The position numbers and the translations under genes are program-made. This document shows positions 51,290 through 60,914 of a stretch of DNA of 64,000 nucleotides, in pieces. Under the pieces are notes generated by a model. It did not search any database and was not told the origin of the DNA. It saw nothing but the letters and a program-made list of their open reading frames with translations. Source of the DNA: Acidobacteriota bacterium (GTDB taxonomy: Bacteria; Acidobacteriota; Blastocatellia; RBC074); NCBI GenBank assembly GCA_018268995.1, contig JAFDVL010000033.1:34388-98387 (forward strand). Direction: 5' to 3'. Position 1 is the first letter of the stretch; every line of letters begins with the position of its first letter.

Positions 51290-54022
51290 ATGAATGTGAG
51301 ATCGCACTCTCATCTCCACCAACTTGTCGCCGGGGGAAGGTTGCACCTCTCCCGGCTTTCTTTGTTTTTCATCGTGATGGGGTTGGGTTGTGTAACGTAT
51401 GCACAATCCGCCTCACCACAACTCACGCCACAAGAGTTCTGGTCAATCCTGATTCATCAATCGCCCTCAACAGAGATGGCGCGTTTGCTTGACTCCCATC
51501 CGGCCTTACTGACACCGCAGCTTTGGCAGCGATTGTTGGATCAAGCAATCAGCGATTATTACGCCCAACGTCCAGCCCAAGCTATCGCTCGTTACCAGAC
51601 CGCTTTGCAGGTGGCGGAGCGGTTGAACGACAAACGATCTGTTGCTATTACGCATTATAATCTGGGTCGAACCTATTCCGGCTTGGGGAAGATGTCAGAG
51701 GCTATTGCTTCCTATCTTGCCAGCAAAGACACTTTTGACGGGGCGGGATGCCAGCGCGACGGTATACATTTGCTCAGCGATCTTGGCGCGCTATATCTCA
51801 ATCTGGAGCAATATGAGCAAGCACAGCAATGCGCCGAACAAGCACTGGCTCTAGCTGCGGCCATTCAGCATACCAATTTCCCGGCAGCCCTCTGGCCCGA
51901 TGACTATGGCGTTGCTGGCGCAGTATCTTTATTGGCGGTATTGGAACGGCGCGCAGGTAAGTATGAACAAGCCATTACTCATCTGAAACAAGCGACGGAT
52001 ATTTATCGACGATTGAGCCAGAACGGACTGGATCTGAATTATCAAATTGCAGATACACTGGCGGAGATGGGGCGTGTTTACAATGATCTGGGGGAGAACG
52101 CCACAGCCATTACCTTTCTCCACCAGGCATTACAATTCGCCAGTAAACTCCCACAGCCAGACCTCGCTGCCAATGTCCAGAACAGTATTGGCGTGTTGTA
52201 TTTGGAACAGGAGGATTATGAACAAGCAGAAACCTGGCTCCAACGGGCATTGCAATGCTATCAACGCAGTGGCAATCCGACCGAAGCCACCAACGCCTTT
52301 CTGAATCTGGGCGTCACCGCACAGCGGCGGAGCCAATTTTCGTTGGCGCACGATTTCTTTCAGCAGGCATTACAACAAGCGACCCGCCTGAACAAACAGG
52401 ATGTGATGCTGGCCGCAGGCGAAGGTCTCGGCGTGATCCAACGCGAGCAAGGCAATTACGCAGCGGCACTGCAAACGTTAGAGCAAAGCTTCTCCTTAGC
52501 CAAAGCAGTACAAAATAAAATGCGCGAAGCGGAACTTCTGTGGCGCATCGCGGAGGTTCATTTCGCGCAAGGTGCATTCACACAGTCCGTCGAACTCGCG
52601 TTACAAGCACATCAAGTCGCGCGGCAACAACGCTTGCCGAAGCTCACGTATCTCACCGCCGTTACGCTGGGGCAAGCCTACCTTCGTCTGAGAAAAATAC
52701 CCGAAGCGTCAGAGATACTGGACGAGGCCGCACGGCAATTAGAAGCCCTGCGCACGCGCGTCGCGGGACGGGAACAGGAACGGCAATTGTTCTTCCAAGA
52801 TAAAGCGACGGCGTATCATTTGCAGATCGAGCTATTGTTACAGCAAGGGAAGAAACTGGAGGCCCTGCAAGCCTCCGAACGGGCGAAAGCGCGGGTGCTG
52901 TTTGATGCCTTTCAGCGCGGACGGGCGCAAGGCGACGAACGCTATCTGCCGGACTGCGAACCACCTGTTTTGCATCCTGCCGAACTGGGGCGACTGGTGA
53001 CGCCGAAAGCTGCGGTGTTAGTTTATGCTGTAACGCAGGAACAAACGTTTCTCTTCGTCCTGCGAAACACTGCCTCCGCGCCGGAAATCTACCTTTTCAG
53101 GATTCGGATCTCTGCGGAGGAATTGCGCCAACGCTCGCGTCGCTTTCAGCAACTGATTGCCGAACGCCGTCCCGCTTTCGCCGCTGAAGCCCGTGCATTG
53201 TATCGCTTGTTACTCCAACCTGCGGCAGCCGCATTGCAGGGAGTAGAACAGCTTTGCATTATCCCGGATGATGGCTTATGGAACGTGCCGTTTCAGGCGT
53301 TGCAGAGCAGTGCCGGGCGTTATGCGTTAGAAGATTACGTGATTCGGTATGCTCCTTCACTAAGTGTCTTGATGTCCCTGGCGAAGCAGCAACCACCAAC
53401 AGCAGTAGCCTCGTTATTGGCGTTTGGCAATCCGGCGACTCCCAATGACACGGACCATCCCTTCGCCCCGTTACCGGAAGCGGAAAAAGAAGTGACCTCT
53501 CTCGGCAAGTTGTTTCGCCCCGCGCAAATCTTCACGGGAGCGGCGGCTACGGAAAGCCAATTCAAAGCATTGGCGGGGCAGCACAGCATTTTGCATCTGG
53601 CGACACACGGCGTACTGAACAATCGTCAGCCCCTGGATTCTTACTTGGCACTGGCGAATATCGATGGAGAAGGCGCAGACGATGGCAGGCTGACCGCGCG
53701 CGAAATTATGCAGACCAAACTCAATGCGAATCTGGTGGTGTTGTCAGCTTGTGAAACCGCCAGAGGCAATATTCGTCCTGGCGAAGGCGTCGTGGGGCTT
53801 TCCTGGGCGTTCTTTCTGGCGGGTTCTCGCACGCTGGTGGTGAGTCAATGGCAGGTGCATTCGGCCAGCACTGCCGAATTGATGGTTCGCTTTTTCACGC
53901 ATCGTCAAGGCCAAAGCCAAAATGCCTCGGCCTTGCGCGCAGCCGCCTTGCAGTTGATGCAGCAACCACGCTATCAACACCCGTATTACTGGGCCAGCTT
54001 TATCACCGTGGGCGCACCGTAA
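51290..54022 (+). CDS. Exported TPR-CHAT protease-like protein
   Basis: 910 residues from the ATG at 51290. A hydrophobic N-terminal segment ending CVTYAQSAS acts as export signal. Residues 90-480 hold TPR-like repeats (AITHYNLGRTYSGLGKMSEA, NVQNSIGVLYLEQEDYEQAE, NAFLNLGVTAQRRSQFSLAH). The C-terminal CHAT domain, a caspase relative, has H773 in HLATHG and C821 in LSACETARG, both needed for catalysis. It converges with the anti-sigma gene six bases downstream. A protease working outside the cytoplasm is unusual for CHAT proteins, which are often cytosolic. Confidence 0.85.
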   Translation: MNVRSHSHLHQLVAGGRLHLSRLSLFFIVMGLGCVTYAQSASPQLTPQEFWSILIHQSPSTEMARLLDSHPALLTPQLWQRLLDQAISDYYAQRPAQAIARYQTALQVAERLNDKRSVAITHYNLGRTYSGLGKMSEAIASYLASKDTFDGAGCQRDGIHLLSDLGALYLNLEQYEQAQQCAEQALALAAAIQHTNFPAALWPDDYGVAGAVSLLAVLERRAGKYEQAITHLKQATDIYRRLSQNGLDLNYQIADTLAEMGRVYNDLGENATAITFLHQALQFASKLPQPDLAANVQNSIGVLYLEQEDYEQAETWLQRALQCYQRSGNPTEATNAFLNLGVTAQRRSQFSLAHDFFQQALQQATRLNKQDVMLAAGEGLGVIQREQGNYAAALQTLEQSFSLAKAVQNKMREAELLWRIAEVHFAQGAFTQSVELALQAHQVARQQRLPKLTYLTAVTLGQAYLRLRKIPEASEILDEAARQLEALRTRVAGREQERQLFFQDKATAYHLQIELLLQQGKKLEALQASERAKARVLFDAFQRGRAQGDERYLPDCEPPVLHPAELGRLVTPKAAVLVYAVTQEQTFLFVLRNTASAPEIYLFRIRISAEELRQRSRRFQQLIAERRPAFAAEARALYRLLLQPAAAALQGVEQLCIIPDDGLWNVPFQALQSSAGRYALEDYVIRYAPSLSVLMSLAKQQPPTAVASLLAFGNPATPNDTDHPFAPLPEAEKEVTSLGKLFRPAQIFTGAAATESQFKALAGQHSILHLATHGVLNNRQPLDSYLALANIDGEGADDGRLTAREIMQTKLNANLVVLSACETARGNIRPGEGVVGLSWAFFLAGSRTLVVSQWQVHSASTAELMVRFFTHRQGQSQNASALRAAALQLMQQPRYQHPYYWASFITVGAP

Positions 54023-54028
54023 AGCGAT

Positions 54029-55318
54029 CTATTGCCAAGCTTGTACGGTTTGCAGCAGCTTCCGTGCTAATGGAGAATCCGGGTTCTGGTGGGCTAATGC
54101 TTTGAATTCTTGTTGCGCTTCGGGCAGCATCCCGACACGAACATAAAACATTCCTAAGACGAGATGCGAATTGGCTTGTGCTTTCAGGCGGGCAAGCTCT
54201 CGTGCTTCCATTGTTCCCAGCACTCTAAAGCGGCATGTGAGAGGCAATGCAGTAGTCGCCGGTTCCTCGCGGATGGCGCGTACTGTCCACGTATACATCG
54301 TGCCGCGTGGGAGGGCTTGTGGCGGTTGCCAGCGTTGAGTCGCAGCGGGAAGCCGTTCGCTCCGCGCGATTTCATTGCCGCGCCCGTCGGCGATCTCGAC
54401 TTCATAGCCAATAGCCTTCTCCACTGGCTGCCAATGCAGCAGCGGGCGGTTGGACAAGACTGTGATCCCAACGGGCGTGAGTAACCGTGTAGCAGCTTGA
54501 TCCGTCGGCTTCCCGCGCACCGTGTCAACGTCATGGGCGAGATCATTCAGGATCGTAGGCTTCTTGAGCTTTCCGGTGCGCAAGGCTGCTACGATGTCAC
54601 CGCGTAGTTCACCCGTCACGCTGGGTATGCCCTCCAGGTTTCCTGTCTTTGTAATCGCAATCATTCCGGCGTGATCACGCAAAGACGCGATGACGGTTTC
54701 TTCCGGCACTAATCCTGTTGCGCTGGGCGATGCTGCGGGAGAAGTACTGGGGCTTGGGTTGATCACACTGGCTGTTGCCGAAGGGGATGCCAGGGCAATA
54801 GGCGAAGTGGTTTGCCTCTTGCCCTGATTCAGAATGATGAGAATTGTCGCCAGCACGCAGACCGCTACGAACGTAGCTGCAAACACAGGCTTCCATTGCC
54901 AGGCTGACCACCACGACTTCCATTGCCCAACTTGTTTAGGCGCGGGCTTTGGCCCATACCGATGGCGCAGTTCCGTCTTTAGTTCCGCCTGGAAGGCGCG
55001 CAGGCTTTGCACTTCGCAGCGGCATTCGTGGCAGGTTTGCAAATGTGCTTGGGCGACCTCTTCATCAACACTATCCAGACGCTGGTTCACCAATGCTGTT
55101 AACTGCTCCGCATCAAGATGTTCGTGTCGGAATTGCCAGGCAGGGGACAAGTTGATCGTACTGGCCTGGTAGGCATTGGTCGCCTGAAAATGTTCGTGGC
55201 TGCGTTGACGACAGAGGAGACATTGCGCCAAGTGCTCTAATGCAGCCTTCATTTCGGCGGGCGACAAGGCGCGCGCGTGAAACAGGAGGATGTTTGGATC
55301 AGAAAGATGGTCGTTCAT
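54029..55318 (-). CDS. Anti-sigma-like protein with two zf-HC2 motifs
   Basis: 429 residues from the ATG at 55318. Two H-x3-C-x2-C motifs, HLAQCLLC (H29, C33, C36) and HLQTCHEC (H92, C96, C99), are typical of zinc anti-sigma factors. A membrane segment lies at about 145-166 (PVFAATFVAVCVLATILIIL) and a Ser/Pro-rich linker follows. The outer region of 200 or more residues has DPxxxNRP-type strands, maybe for sensing. The sigma gene precedes it by 88 bases on the same strand, so they form an operon. It may restrain that sigma factor. Confidence 0.8.
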   Translation of the reverse strand: MNDHLSDPNILLFHARALSPAEMKAALEHLAQCLLCRQRSHEHFQATNAYQASTINLSPAWQFRHEHLDAEQLTALVNQRLDSVDEEVAQAHLQTCHECRCEVQSLRAFQAELKTELRHRYGPKPAPKQVGQWKSWWSAWQWKPVFAATFVAVCVLATILIILNQGKRQTTSPIALASPSATASVINPSPSTSPAASPSATGLVPEETVIASLRDHAGMIAITKTGNLEGIPSVTGELRGDIVAALRTGKLKKPTILNDLAHDVDTVRGKPTDQAATRLLTPVGITVLSNRPLLHWQPVEKAIGYEVEIADGRGNEIARSERLPAATQRWQPPQALPRGTMYTWTVRAIREEPATTALPLTCRFRVLGTMEARELARLKAQANSHLVLGMFYVRVGMLPEAQQEFKALAHQNPDSPLARKLLQTVQAWQ

Positions 55319-55406
55319 GAATTCAAAATTCTCGGTCAGAAGCAATCGCATCAAAAATATCTTCGTTGTTATTGACGATAGTTGCAGCGACAAATTCCCG
55401 CGCCCG

Positions 55407-56444
55407 TTATTTTTCCTGGCGCAGGCGGGTGCGCAATTGTTGCAAGCCGCGCCAGCGCCATTTATTCACCATCGCTCGCGTCGTTCCGAGATAGTTGGCC
55501 ACACCCGCATTGTCCATCGGCAGTTGCCGGAGCAAATCAATGAACTCGTCAGGGGAAAGATCAAAATCACTGGCAAGCTGCGTCCAGGACACAGCTTCCA
55601 CCTCCAAAAGGATACTGAACAGATCATTGCCATTTTGATCCGTCATGCTCAGACACACCGCCGCCCGTTGCTGCGCGGGGAGTTGCTTGATTTCTTCCCA
55701 GAGCGATTGGAGCCGGGCTTGATCTTCTAACCGTAACTCCGCATTTGTTCCCGGATCAATCGGTTGCCAGTCCGTCGCTTCCTGCTCTTGCTCTAACGAC
55801 TCCAGCGGATGATCTTGTGTCCCCAACAAGGTCGTGAGCAGCTTCGTCATTGCTTCCAGTTCGACTGGCCCATCTGCCTGTTGCAGAATTTCGGCAACGA
55901 GTTGCGTGAGAGAGAAGCTTTGGACATCTCCCACGGCGACAGCAAATGAATCCGGGAAGGTTTGCCACTTCCTGATCTGCTCCATTGCCGTGCTGGATTT
56001 GGCCTCGCCCTCCCACACTGTAAAGCCACAAAGCTGTTCCTGTATTGCTCCTTGCCAAAGTTTGAAATCCTGATGCCGGGCAAATAGTTCACGTAATCTG
56101 TTTTTGAGCCGGGCGCGATTGGGTGCTTTGGCGCGCAGATAATCGTGACATGCATTGGTGGCGGTGGTAATCACCAGATTGCGGTAATTGTGGATGGCAT
56201 TCTTTTCTCCGTCAGCCAGCCAGTCCTGACTGCGTTGGAGCAGCCTCATCAGGATGTCTTGATACAGGTTTTCGGCGTCTGGTTGCTGCGGATTTGCCCC
56301 CTGCTGATTGACATACAATCCCAGTCGTTGTCGTAGCACTTTTCTAATGAGCGGGGCTGCTTCCTGCAAAAGCAGATCATGTAAAAATTGTTTCCGCTCG
56401 GACTCGTTGGCGGTCTTCAACTCTGATAACAGGCTCGTATTCAT
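55407..56444 (-). CDS. ECF-type sigma factor (large)
   Basis: 345 residues, longer than the usual 180-200. A region 2-like block is at 60-110 (DAENLYQDILMRLLQ, YRNLVITTATNACHDYLR). A long insertion (about 125-230) separates it from a C-terminal region 4-like block (FSILLEVEAVSWTQLASDFD, then GTTRAMVNKWRWRGLQQL, the recognition helix). It is upstream of the zf-HC2 anti-sigma gene. Targets may include the nearby peptidase and CHAT genes, but no matching promoters were identified. Confidence 0.75.
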   Translation of the reverse strand: MNTSLLSELKTANESERKQFLHDLLLQEAAPLIRKVLRQRLGLYVNQQGANPQQPDAENLYQDILMRLLQRSQDWLADGEKNAIHNYRNLVITTATNACHDYLRAKAPNRARLKNRLRELFARHQDFKLWQGAIQEQLCGFTVWEGEAKSSTAMEQIRKWQTFPDSFAVAVGDVQSFSLTQLVAEILQQADGPVELEAMTKLLTTLLGTQDHPLESLEQEQEATDWQPIDPGTNAELRLEDQARLQSLWEEIKQLPAQQRAAVCLSMTDQNGNDLFSILLEVEAVSWTQLASDFDLSPDEFIDLLRQLPMDNAGVANYLGTTRAMVNKWRWRGLQQLRTRLRQEK

Positions 56445-56798
56445 TGCGGTATTTCTGTGCGTTGCAGCAACCTAGCTCGGCGCTCAAATGAGTTAGCTAT
56501 TGGCTTGTATGCTTGGATATTCAGTTACAGCGAGGCCATAAGAAGTGGCTAGGTTTGCAGATTGATAAGGGGCGGCTTGGGCGGCGAATAATAGCACAAA
56601 AGATCAAGGTGCCAGATAAGTTTATTCCAGCATCCTCAAACCCCGGAATCACTTCGGTCGTTGCCGCGTCTTCGATCACCTGAATGGCCGATTGATACTT
56701 GCCCGTCTTGCCCGCCGCAAGAAGATTTGTCATTAATCCATCACTGTTCTGCGACTCTTGTCCTGTGTGATGCGCTCCCCGGCAACTCGGAGACCGCC
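56445..56798. other. 354-bp region without a confident gene
   Basis: Between the sigma gene and the glycosyltransferase gene. A minus-strand reading of 102 codons (56521-56829) crosses the next gene start and has no ribosome site. A short stretch of it (AAGKTGKYQSAIQVIEDAA) reads like protein and may be a gene remnant. The promoters of both flanking genes should lie here. Confidence 0.35.
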
Positions 56799-58427
56799 AT
56801 GAATCACAATATGAGGCAGCCTGGGGCAAGCATTGAAGCCTTCCGCACTGGGCTGAGAGCCGCCCATGATCTGGAAAATCAATATATTATCGAACGCCCG
56901 TGGGGAGTCTTAGGTCGCCTCAAAGCGTTAGTACAAGGAGGCTGGTTTGCCTCGCTTTTGGCAGTATATCTTTGTCTTGCACTCCTTCTGGCTTGGAAAT
57001 TGAATCTTTGGATTGATGAGGCTTCGACGTTACAAACGACGAGTCGGGGGCTGCGCAATGCAGTCAGCCTGGCCTTGTCTTATGAACTGCAAGCCCCGCT
57101 CTATTTCGCGCTCCTTGCCAGTTGGCGAATGCTCAGTAATACCGTTTTTCACGCTCGTCTGTTTTCCGTCTTCTGTATCGTAGGCATGCTGATGGTGCTG
57201 GTCGGCGTTGCGCGGCGCTACCTGCCCAGCATCCATCCTCGATGGATCGTATTAGCGATTGCCTTCAATCCCTTCACCGTTTGGGCGGCGACAGAAGCGC
57301 GGGTCTATGCGCTGGTGCTATTGCTGGGGGCCTTGCTCTTCTGGCTTTTCTTTGAGGGGTATATTGCAGAGTCCCCGCGACGGAGTGCGCGTTGGGGCTA
57401 TGGACTGGTAGCCCTTCTTGCACTCTACACGTATTACTATCTTGGTTTTCTGCTCTTTGCACATGGCTGCGCTTTACTGTTGCTGCGACGCTGGCGAACG
57501 GCAGGGGCTTTTCTGGGCGCGATGTTAATGGTTGGGGTAGGCTTTGCGCCACTGCTGATACAAATTCCTGGACAGATGAACGGATATACGGGCGCAGTAG
57601 CACATCGGCAGAGCTTTAAGGCAGGCGTCCAGATGCTTTCCTGGCGGCTTCAGGAACAGCTTCTGCCCGTCGGGTGGCCCTCGTTGGAGATAGGGAGACG
57701 TGGCGTGTTGATCGCCTTCGGTCTGCTTGCGCTCGTTTTAGTGGTGCGGCGCATCCGACAAAAAGCGACGCCTGCCCATTGTGTGATCTGGACGACGGGC
57801 GTCATTACTTCGGCCTGTTTGCTGGCAGCCTATTTGTTGACTTCGGCAGAGTTTCTCGAAGCGCGCCATTCCACCATATTATTTTTGCCCGCCCTTCTCT
57901 CTGTCTTCGCACTTTTTACGCTCTTCACTTACAGAGGCGCTGTTGTCGGAGGGGTATTGGTACTGTGTTTCTTTTCTCTGACCTCGTTGCTGACGACCTA
58001 CGCTTATCCGGCCAAAACGGGAGATTGGGAGCGGGTTGCCAGCTACTTGATGTCAGCGGAACAACGCGAGCAACCCATCCTTATCTTTCAGGCCATTAGC
58101 GCCGCGCCGCTCTCGCATTACTATGCGGGAGTCAATCGGCTCATCCCTGTCCCGCGAGCAGAACAATTTCAAGCCTTCAACCATCCTGACAGCGTACTGA
58201 AAAGCGAGGCTCAACTTCACGCCATCCTTGCGCAAATACCTGGAAAACAGGAGCGGCTCTGGCTGGTGACGGATGAACTGTGTCGCAGTGTGAATCTTGA
58301 CCTGAATTGTGGCGTGTTGGAATCCTTCGTTGAGAAATACTACGAAGTGGAAGTCAGTCAGAACTTCTATCGCTCGAAGGTTAGATTACTGCGTCGCAAA
58401 CCACCTATGCTGAATCAGGGCAATTGA
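56799..58427 (+). CDS. Membrane glycosyltransferase, ArnT/GT39-like
   Basis: 542 residues, about 10 hydrophobic segments. A conserved acidic motif after the first membrane segment (LWIDEASTL) and the block ATEARVYAL match the GT39/ArnT/PMT_2 polyprenol-linked sugar transferase pattern. The C-terminal 100 residues are soluble. It is placed alone between the sigma and subtilase genes. GGAG precedes the chosen ATG; the 46 in-frame codons upstream have no ribosome site. Substrate unknown. Confidence 0.75.
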   Translation: MNHNMRQPGASIEAFRTGLRAAHDLENQYIIERPWGVLGRLKALVQGGWFASLLAVYLCLALLLAWKLNLWIDEASTLQTTSRGLRNAVSLALSYELQAPLYFALLASWRMLSNTVFHARLFSVFCIVGMLMVLVGVARRYLPSIHPRWIVLAIAFNPFTVWAATEARVYALVLLLGALLFWLFFEGYIAESPRRSARWGYGLVALLALYTYYYLGFLLFAHGCALLLLRRWRTAGAFLGAMLMVGVGFAPLLIQIPGQMNGYTGAVAHRQSFKAGVQMLSWRLQEQLLPVGWPSLEIGRRGVLIAFGLLALVLVVRRIRQKATPAHCVIWTTGVITSACLLAAYLLTSAEFLEARHSTILFLPALLSVFALFTLFTYRGAVVGGVLVLCFFSLTSLLTTYAYPAKTGDWERVASYLMSAEQREQPILIFQAISAAPLSHYYAGVNRLIPVPRAEQFQAFNHPDSVLKSEAQLHAILAQIPGKQERLWLVTDELCRSVNLDLNCGVLESFVEKYYEVEVSQNFYRSKVRLLRRKPPMLNQGN

Positions 58428-58515
58428 ATATGAATGGCGCACTACTTTCGTTCACTTTGTCTACTCGATCTAGCACGATTGCCAGGATGCTCTTTCAATG
58501 ATGCGGAATGTTGCA

Positions 58516-58568
58516 GCTTTTCCAGTTGTCACGGCAATCGTCAGAAACTCATCACCAATTCTGCAAAC
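58516..58568. repeat. Conserved upstream box, copy 1
   Basis: TCCAGTTGTCACGGCAATCG with TCAGAAACTC just after. A related sequence is found at 60764-60818. It lies about 70-120 bases before the subtilase start. The core TTGTCACGGCAA (58526-58537) is an imperfect palindrome. Confidence 0.5.
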
Positions 58569-58639
58569 TTGCGGGCTTTAATGCTTTTGTCTGAATACCC
58601 CTGCGCATATCACTGGACGTCAGGGCTGGAGCTACGACT

Positions 58640-60688
58640 ATGAAAAAGCATCTCGCATGTACATTAGCTTTGATTTTAAGTGTGCCGCTTTCGGTCTTGA
58701 GCATTCCGCCGCAAACGCCAACACTCAAGGGGCTGAAGAAGAAACAGCCAACGAACCAGAAACCCAAGTTGGCACCTGACCTCGAAGAAATCCTGGCACA
58801 AGACGATCAACAAGCCTTGACGCTTGGCCAGATGCGACAGAACCGGCTTGCGCTCAAAACCCGCAGCAACTCGCAACCGACGCGCATCAACGGCGTGACG
58901 CTGCCATCGGAAGACGTAGCAGCCGAAGTAAAACAAAGTTTTATTGTGCAACTTGATGGCACGACGCCAGAGATCGTACTGCAAGAGAAATTGGCGCTGC
59001 TCGGTGGTCGCATCAGTCGTAGGATGGAGGGGATGGGCTTGGCGGTGATTGAAGCGCCGCGTGCTGCGATTCGCCAGATTGCTGCCGAGGGTAGCATCGC
59101 GTATGTCAGCCCGGATCGCGCGGTCGCCGCGATGGGACACATCGAAACAACGACTGGCGCGGCACAGATTCGCAGTCTTGTCAGCGGCACAACACTCAAT
59201 GGAACAGGCATCGGCATTGCTGTCCTTGATAGTGGCGTGGATACCACTAACAAACTCTTGGCCACTTTTACCGGGCATCCGGGCGTTGTGTACAGCAAGG
59301 ATTTCACGGGGCTGGGTTCGACCGTTGATCTGCACGGACACGGCACACACGTGGCAGGACTGGCGACAGCCGATGCCGATGCGGGAAAACTAAAAGCAGG
59401 CGAGTACAACGGCATTGCGCCGGGCGCGAAGGTCATCAACCTGCGCGTCCTGGATAATGACGCGCGTGGCGTTGCTAGCAGCATTGTCACAGCGCTGGAC
59501 TGGTGTGTCACGAATAAGGCGTCCTACAACATCCGCGTTATCAATCTCAGTCTCGGCACAATGGCAAAAGATAGTTATGCCAACGATCCGCTCTGTCTAG
59601 CCGCGCGCCGCGCTCACAATGTCGGCATTGTCGTGGTCGCCGCCGCTGGGAACGACGGCAAGGACGCGAACGGCAACAAAATTTATGGCGGCATCCATTC
59701 GCCCGGCATTGATCCCTCCGTCATTACGGTGGGCGCGGCGAACACGTTCGGCACAGACCTGCGCTCTGACGACAGGGTAGCCAGTTATAGCTCGCGCGGC
59801 CCGACGCGCAGCTATACGGTCGTCAATGGCGTCCGCAAGTATGACAACCTCATCAAGCCGGATTTGGTCGCGCCCGGCAACAAATTGATCAATGCTAGAG
59901 CACCCAATGGCGGTGGGGCAATTACACTGACCACCCAGTACCCAGCACTGGAACCTTGGACCAGCGGCAATGACACGGATCGCGCGATGTATATGAGCGG
60001 CACTTCGATGTCGGCTCCGGTCGTCGCAGGCGCGGCAGCCGTGCTGTTGCAGGCCAATCCAAGTCTGACGCCGAGTCTGGTCAAAGCGATTTTGATGTAC
60101 ACGGCGCAACCGCTCGCCAATGCGAATATGTTCGAGCAAGGCGCGGGACTGCTGAATGTAGACGGCGCAGTGCGCCTCGCTAAGCTCGTCAAGACGACGC
60201 TGCCGGCCACGAATGGCGCGGCCTTGCTCACAGCGGCGCTGCCCACTTCGCAGTCCAGCGTGATTGCCGGGCAAACGGTCAAATGGGGTCAGGGCGTCAT
60301 CACCGATTGGGGCTTCCTCTATGGCAGCAACCTGATGACAATGTGGCAGAGTGTTTATGGTTCGGGGCAGATTCTGGGTGACGCGACCGCCATTGCCAAC
60401 GGCGTCTTAGGCATCGTCGCCGGAAAAATATCCAGTGGAGTACTGCTGAAATCCGGCGCGGTGAGTGTTGGCAGTAGTGGCACCTTGTTGGCCGATGGCG
60501 TAGTCTTTGCTGATGGGACCATTCTTGGGGACGGCATCATTATCGGGGATGGGAGTGTGTTGGCCGATGGCAGTGTCTTAGCGGACGGCACGATTTTGGG
60601 CGATGGAACGACCAGAGCTGATATGTCGCTACGCTTTGATGCTTTCGTGTTAGGTGACAACACCGCTTGTATGCAGCCGATCTTCTGA
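58640..60688 (+). CDS. Secreted S8 subtilisin-like peptidase with repeat tail
   Basis: 682 residues. A signal peptide (to about 22), a propeptide-like region with an inhibitor-I9-like block (SFIVQLDGTTPEIVLQEKL), then the catalytic domain: AVLDSGVD (D197), GHGTHVAG (H234) and SGTSMSAP (S456), with VVAAAGNDG for the oxyanion region. The last 90 residues are unusual: hexapeptide-like units such as LADGTI, LGDGII, IGDGSV, LADGSV, which may form a left-handed beta-helix. A strong terminator follows at 60711-60744. The 212-bp upstream gap contains box copy 1. Confidence 0.88.
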   Translation: MKKHLACTLALILSVPLSVLSIPPQTPTLKGLKKKQPTNQKPKLAPDLEEILAQDDQQALTLGQMRQNRLALKTRSNSQPTRINGVTLPSEDVAAEVKQSFIVQLDGTTPEIVLQEKLALLGGRISRRMEGMGLAVIEAPRAAIRQIAAEGSIAYVSPDRAVAAMGHIETTTGAAQIRSLVSGTTLNGTGIGIAVLDSGVDTTNKLLATFTGHPGVVYSKDFTGLGSTVDLHGHGTHVAGLATADADAGKLKAGEYNGIAPGAKVINLRVLDNDARGVASSIVTALDWCVTNKASYNIRVINLSLGTMAKDSYANDPLCLAARRAHNVGIVVVAAAGNDGKDANGNKIYGGIHSPGIDPSVITVGAANTFGTDLRSDDRVASYSSRGPTRSYTVVNGVRKYDNLIKPDLVAPGNKLINARAPNGGGAITLTTQYPALEPWTSGNDTDRAMYMSGTSMSAPVVAGAAAVLLQANPSLTPSLVKAILMYTAQPLANANMFEQGAGLLNVDGAVRLAKLVKTTLPATNGAALLTAALPTSQSSVIAGQTVKWGQGVITDWGFLYGSNLMTMWQSVYGSGQILGDATAIANGVLGIVAGKISSGVLLKSGAVSVGSSGTLLADGVVFADGTILGDGIIIGDGSVLADGSVLADGTILGDGTTRADMSLRFDAFVLGDNTACMQPIF

Positions 60689-60710
60689 CGCAATTCTCGT
60701 GTTGCAGCGC

Positions 60711-60744
60711 CACAAAAGCCGGGTCGTGTGACCCGGCTTTTGTG
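60711..60744 (+). terminator. Terminator hairpin after the subtilase gene
   Basis: CACAAAAGCCGGGTC and GACCCGGCTTTTGTG form a perfect 15-bp stem with a GTGT loop, 22 bases after the stop codon. A run of T does not follow closely, but the A/T-rich outer stem is bidirectional-terminator-like. Confidence 0.8.
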
Positions 60745-60763
60745 TTTCAGGCACAATATTCAC

Positions 60764-60818
60764 GCGCTTCCAATTGTCATGACAACCATCAGAAACTCGT
60801 CATTATTCCTACAATTCC
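60764..60818. repeat. Conserved upstream box, copy 2
   Basis: CTTCCAATTGTCATGACAAC and TCAGAAACTCGTCA match the box at 58516-58568 over about 50 bases. The core TTGTCATGACAA (60774-60785) is a perfect 12-bp palindrome. It lies about 100-150 bases before the Cys/His-rich gene in the same orientation as copy 1, suggesting a common regulator. Confidence 0.5.
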
Positions 60819-60914
60819 ACCTGTCCTAATCCTCCTTGACACTACACTGACCGTCACGACAGCCGATGGAGAATGGCTTTCAATTACGTCGTGGTTAGGA
60901 TAGGATTGCGACCG

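Noticed and set aside
56521..56829. Minus-strand frame of 102 codons
   Set aside because: It crosses the glycosyltransferase start and has no ribosome site. A short protein-like stretch inside could be a relic, but it is not enough for a gene or pseudogene call.
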